From NCBI GenBank assembly GCA_021784265.1, contig JAJXTA010000186.1, positions 1 to 6,299 on the forward strand: a stretch of DNA of 6,299 nt, written 5' to 3'. The translations under genes and the position numbers were made by a program. Numbering within the stretch: position 1 is the stretch's first letter; every line of letters starts with the position of its first letter. The DNA is from a bacterium (GTDB taxonomy: Bacteria > Verrucomicrobiota > Verrucomicrobiia > Limisphaerales > J093). The notes under the pieces were generated by a model. It ran no database searches. It was not told where the DNA came from and worked only from the letters and a program-made list of their open reading frames with translations. Below are positions 4,989 to 6,299 of the stretch, in pieces.

Positions 4989-6299
4989 ATGAACCCTCGC
5001 TTGCTCCCTCACCTCATTCCGCGGTACGCGGCGATCCTCCTGGCGCTCCCGGCCCTGCCCGTCTCCGCTCCGGCGGCGGCCCCAACCCCGACGGTGATCG
5101 GCTTGTGGCGCTTCAATGAGGGGAGCGGGACCCTCGCCCTGGACTCCTCCGGCCTCGGGCATGCCGGCACCCTGGCCGGCGAGAACGGCAACGTCCCGGC
5201 CTGGGCGACCGGGCAGCCAGGGTTCGGCGGCGCCTTGCGGTTCACCAATAATGGCACCGACCACGCCTACGTTCTGATCCCCGGCGACCCCGCCCTGCGC
5301 CTCGGCCAGACCTCGACCAACGCCTGGTCGATCACGGCCTGGGCCTACGAAGATTCAGCCGGCACCGGCGATTTCGTGGCCAGCTATGGCCGAATCATGG
5401 TCCTCGACGATGGCACCGCCTTCCAACTTGAGTCCGGCGCCTCCGGCGATGGACAATTGTACACCTGGAGCCGCGCCAACCCGGGGTGGCAGCTCCCATG
5501 GGGCGTGGGGTCGGTGGTGGCCCCGCTCCTGGATCAGTGGGAACATTGGGCCGTCGTGTACGATGGGACCAATCTCACGGTCTATCGCAACGGCAACCAG
5601 GGCGCCGCCGGCGGCGTGGCCTCCGCCCCACTGAGCGCTGCCCTCGGTTACGCTGGCTACCAGGGCGCGATTACGATCGGGTCGGAGCTGGGGGCCTCGG
5701 CCAACCGCACCTGGAACGGGATGTTGGACGACGTGGCGGTGTTTGTCGGTGCGCTCTCGGCGGCGCAGGTTCAGGCCGTGATGAGCGGCGATTTCGCTCC
5801 TTTCCTGGGCGGGCCGGCGTCCATTCTGAGTCAGCCGCAGAGCGCTACCGTGCAGCTTGGGGACAGTGTCAACTTCACGGTCGGGGCCTACGGCACCGCG
5901 CCCCTGCACTACCAATGGTTCTTTAACACCAACGCTCTCCCCAACGCCACCAACGCAACGCTGACCCTGGCCGACCTCCAGCCCAGCCAAGCCGGCACCT
6001 ACTCCGTCGTGGTGACCAACAGCCTGGGAGCACAGACCAGTCAGACCGCCACCCTGCAGGTGTACCACTCGAGCCTCGTGGGACTGTGGCGCTTCAACCA
6101 AGGCAGCGGGACGGCGGCCCTGGATTCGTCCGGGCTGGGAAACACCGGCGCCCTCGAGGGCGAGAACGGCAACGTCCCCGCCTGGGTGACCGGCCAGCCA
6201 GGGTTCGGCGGCGCCCTGCGCTTCACCAACAATGGCGCCGATCATGCCGACGTCACCATCCCGGCCAGCACCGCGCTGAAGCTCGGCTTGACCTCGACC
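4989..6299 (+). CDS. Secreted LamG - Ig-like - LamG repeat protein (partial, C-terminus off the right edge)
   Basis: The frame is open from the ATG at 4989 to the window end, 437 residues. Residues 1 to about 30 are a signal peptide (MNPRLLPHLIPR, hydrophobic YAAILLALPALPV, then SAPAAA), so the protein is exported. Residues about 36-270 are a concanavalin A-like LamG/Laminin_G_3 domain: VIGLWRFNEGSG, then DHAYVLIPG, WSITAWAYED, WEHWAVVYDGTNLTVYRNG and MLDDVAVF are its characteristic strands. Residues about 277-358 are a bacterial Ig-like domain (SQPQSATVQLGDSVNFTV, YQWFFN, AGTYSVVVTNSLGA) with valines (V298, V340) where classical Ig domains have the disulfide cysteines. From residue 363 a second LamG domain begins, 77% identical to the first over 75 residues. 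Such proteins are abundant in Verrucomicrobiota, are presumed to bind glycans or act in adhesion, and may carry a PEP-CTERM or other sorting tag at the end not seen here. No enzymatic domain is visible so far; one could follow downstream. No clear Shine-Dalgarno site precedes the start. Confidence 0.93.
   Translation, partial: MNPRLLPHLIPRYAAILLALPALPVSAPAAAPTPTVIGLWRFNEGSGTLALDSSGLGHAGTLAGENGNVPAWATGQPGFGGALRFTNNGTDHAYVLIPGDPALRLGQTSTNAWSITAWAYEDSAGTGDFVASYGRIMVLDDGTAFQLESGASGDGQLYTWSRANPGWQLPWGVGSVVAPLLDQWEHWAVVYDGTNLTVYRNGNQGAAGGVASAPLSAALGYAGYQGAITIGSELGASANRTWNGMLDDVAVFVGALSAAQVQAVMSGDFAPFLGGPASILSQPQSATVQLGDSVNFTVGAYGTAPLHYQWFFNTNALPNATNATLTLADLQPSQAGTYSVVVTNSLGAQTSQTATLQVYHSSLVGLWRFNQGSGTAALDSSGLGNTGALEGENGNVPAWVTGQPGFGGALRFTNNGADHADVTIPASTALKLGLTST
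5094..5318 (+). repeat. Intragenic repeat, copy 1 (start of LamG domain 1)
   Basis: This codes for residues 36-110 of the LamG protein. It aligns without gaps to 6075-6299 at a constant offset of 981 bp: 174 of 225 nucleotides match (77%) and 58 of 75 residues match. The best-kept part is the stretch GENGNVPAW-TGQPGFGGALRFTNNG. The longest exact DNA match is 21 bp (5214-5234 against 6195-6215). Confidence 0.9.
5817..6062 (+). other. Ig-like domain coding segment between the two LamG repeats
   Basis: This codes for residues about 277-358. Ig-fold landmarks are present: QP at 282-283, G291, the B-strand VNFTV (294-298), the core W310 in YQW, the AGTY motif (335-338) and the G-strand after N344-G347. 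The two disulfide cysteines are replaced by V298 and V340, as is usual for this bacterial Ig type. It acts as a spacer or binding module between the two LamG domains. Confidence 0.85.
6075..6299 (+). repeat. Intragenic repeat, copy 2 (start of LamG domain 2, cut by the window edge)
   Basis: This codes for residues 363-437, beginning LVGLWRFNQGSG, and is the gapless counterpart of 5094-5318. Of 75 codons, 37 are identical, 21 differ only synonymously and 17 change the residue. This points to an older duplication kept under protein-level constraint rather than a fresh copy or an assembly artefact. The repeat very likely continues past the window. Confidence 0.88.

Noticed and set aside
4970..4990. 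Earlier ATGs at 4970 and 4981 as the start of the LamG protein
   Set aside because: ATG 4981 meets TGA after two sense codons, and ATG 4970 is in a different frame giving a Pro/Ser-rich sequence without LamG motifs. Only ATG 4989 gives a signal peptide joined to LamG.
5355..6245. 296-residue minus-strand open frame opposite the LamG gene
   Set aside because: It is the mirror of the LamG-coding repeats: its start and the start of the minus-strand frame at 5264 resemble each other only because the plus-strand repeats do. The plus frame has a signal peptide and LamG/Ig motifs.
1..6299. CRISPR array, tRNA/rRNA, riboswitch or complete insertion sequence
   Set aside because: No regularly spaced direct repeats outside the LamG gene, no cloverleaf or rRNA-like segments, and no paired terminal inverted repeats around a full transposase were seen on either strand.

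Overview
The window is GC-rich and looks chromosomal. It most likely comes from a member of the Verrucomicrobiota (Limisphaerales/Pedosphaera-like). Three things suggest this. A secreted protein at the right edge has a LamG - Cys-less Ig-like - LamG architecture, with an Ig module of the 'SQPQSATVQLGDSV...YQW...AGTYSVVVTNSLGA' type that is very common in that phylum. A small coiled-coil plus helix-turn-helix protein at the left edge has a style common there. The start codons are not preceded by strong Shine-Dalgarno sequences. The assignment is inference from protein style; there is no rRNA or other phylogenetic marker in the window.

Layout: (1) 1-312, minus strand: the first 104 codons of a small putative DNA-binding protein whose C-terminus lies off the left edge. 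(2) 313-404: a 92-bp divergent intergenic region with an 11-nt palindrome. (3) 405-1091, plus strand: a 228-residue DUF6483/TPR-like protein of unknown function, starting with GTG. (4) 1094-4654, minus strand: a very large secreted protein (1186 residues) with a signal peptide, an N-terminal beta-rich region, a glycosidase-like helical core, a beta-sandwich, a second beta domain and a C-terminal GATase-1/ThuA-like domain without a nucleophilic cysteine. It converges on the DUF6483 gene with only 2 nt between the stop codons. (5) 4655-4988: an intergenic region with a probable transposase N-terminal relic (minus strand), a C/T-rich tandem tract and a nested hairpin just before the next start. 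(6) 4989-6299, plus strand: the first 437 codons of a secreted LamG-Ig-LamG protein that runs off the right edge.

The two exported proteins are divergently oriented from the 4.7-4.99 kb region. Both have architectures associated with polysaccharide binding or processing, so this could be an accessory carbohydrate-utilisation or cell-surface locus. There is no transporter, sulfatase or regulator beside them to name a substrate. The left-hand pair (HTH protein, DUF6483 protein) has no evident functional link to the exported proteins. I see no CRISPR array, tRNA, rRNA, complete mobile element or defence system. Nothing here convincingly amounts to a previously undescribed multi-gene system; the most interesting object is the 1186-residue orphan enzyme-like protein.
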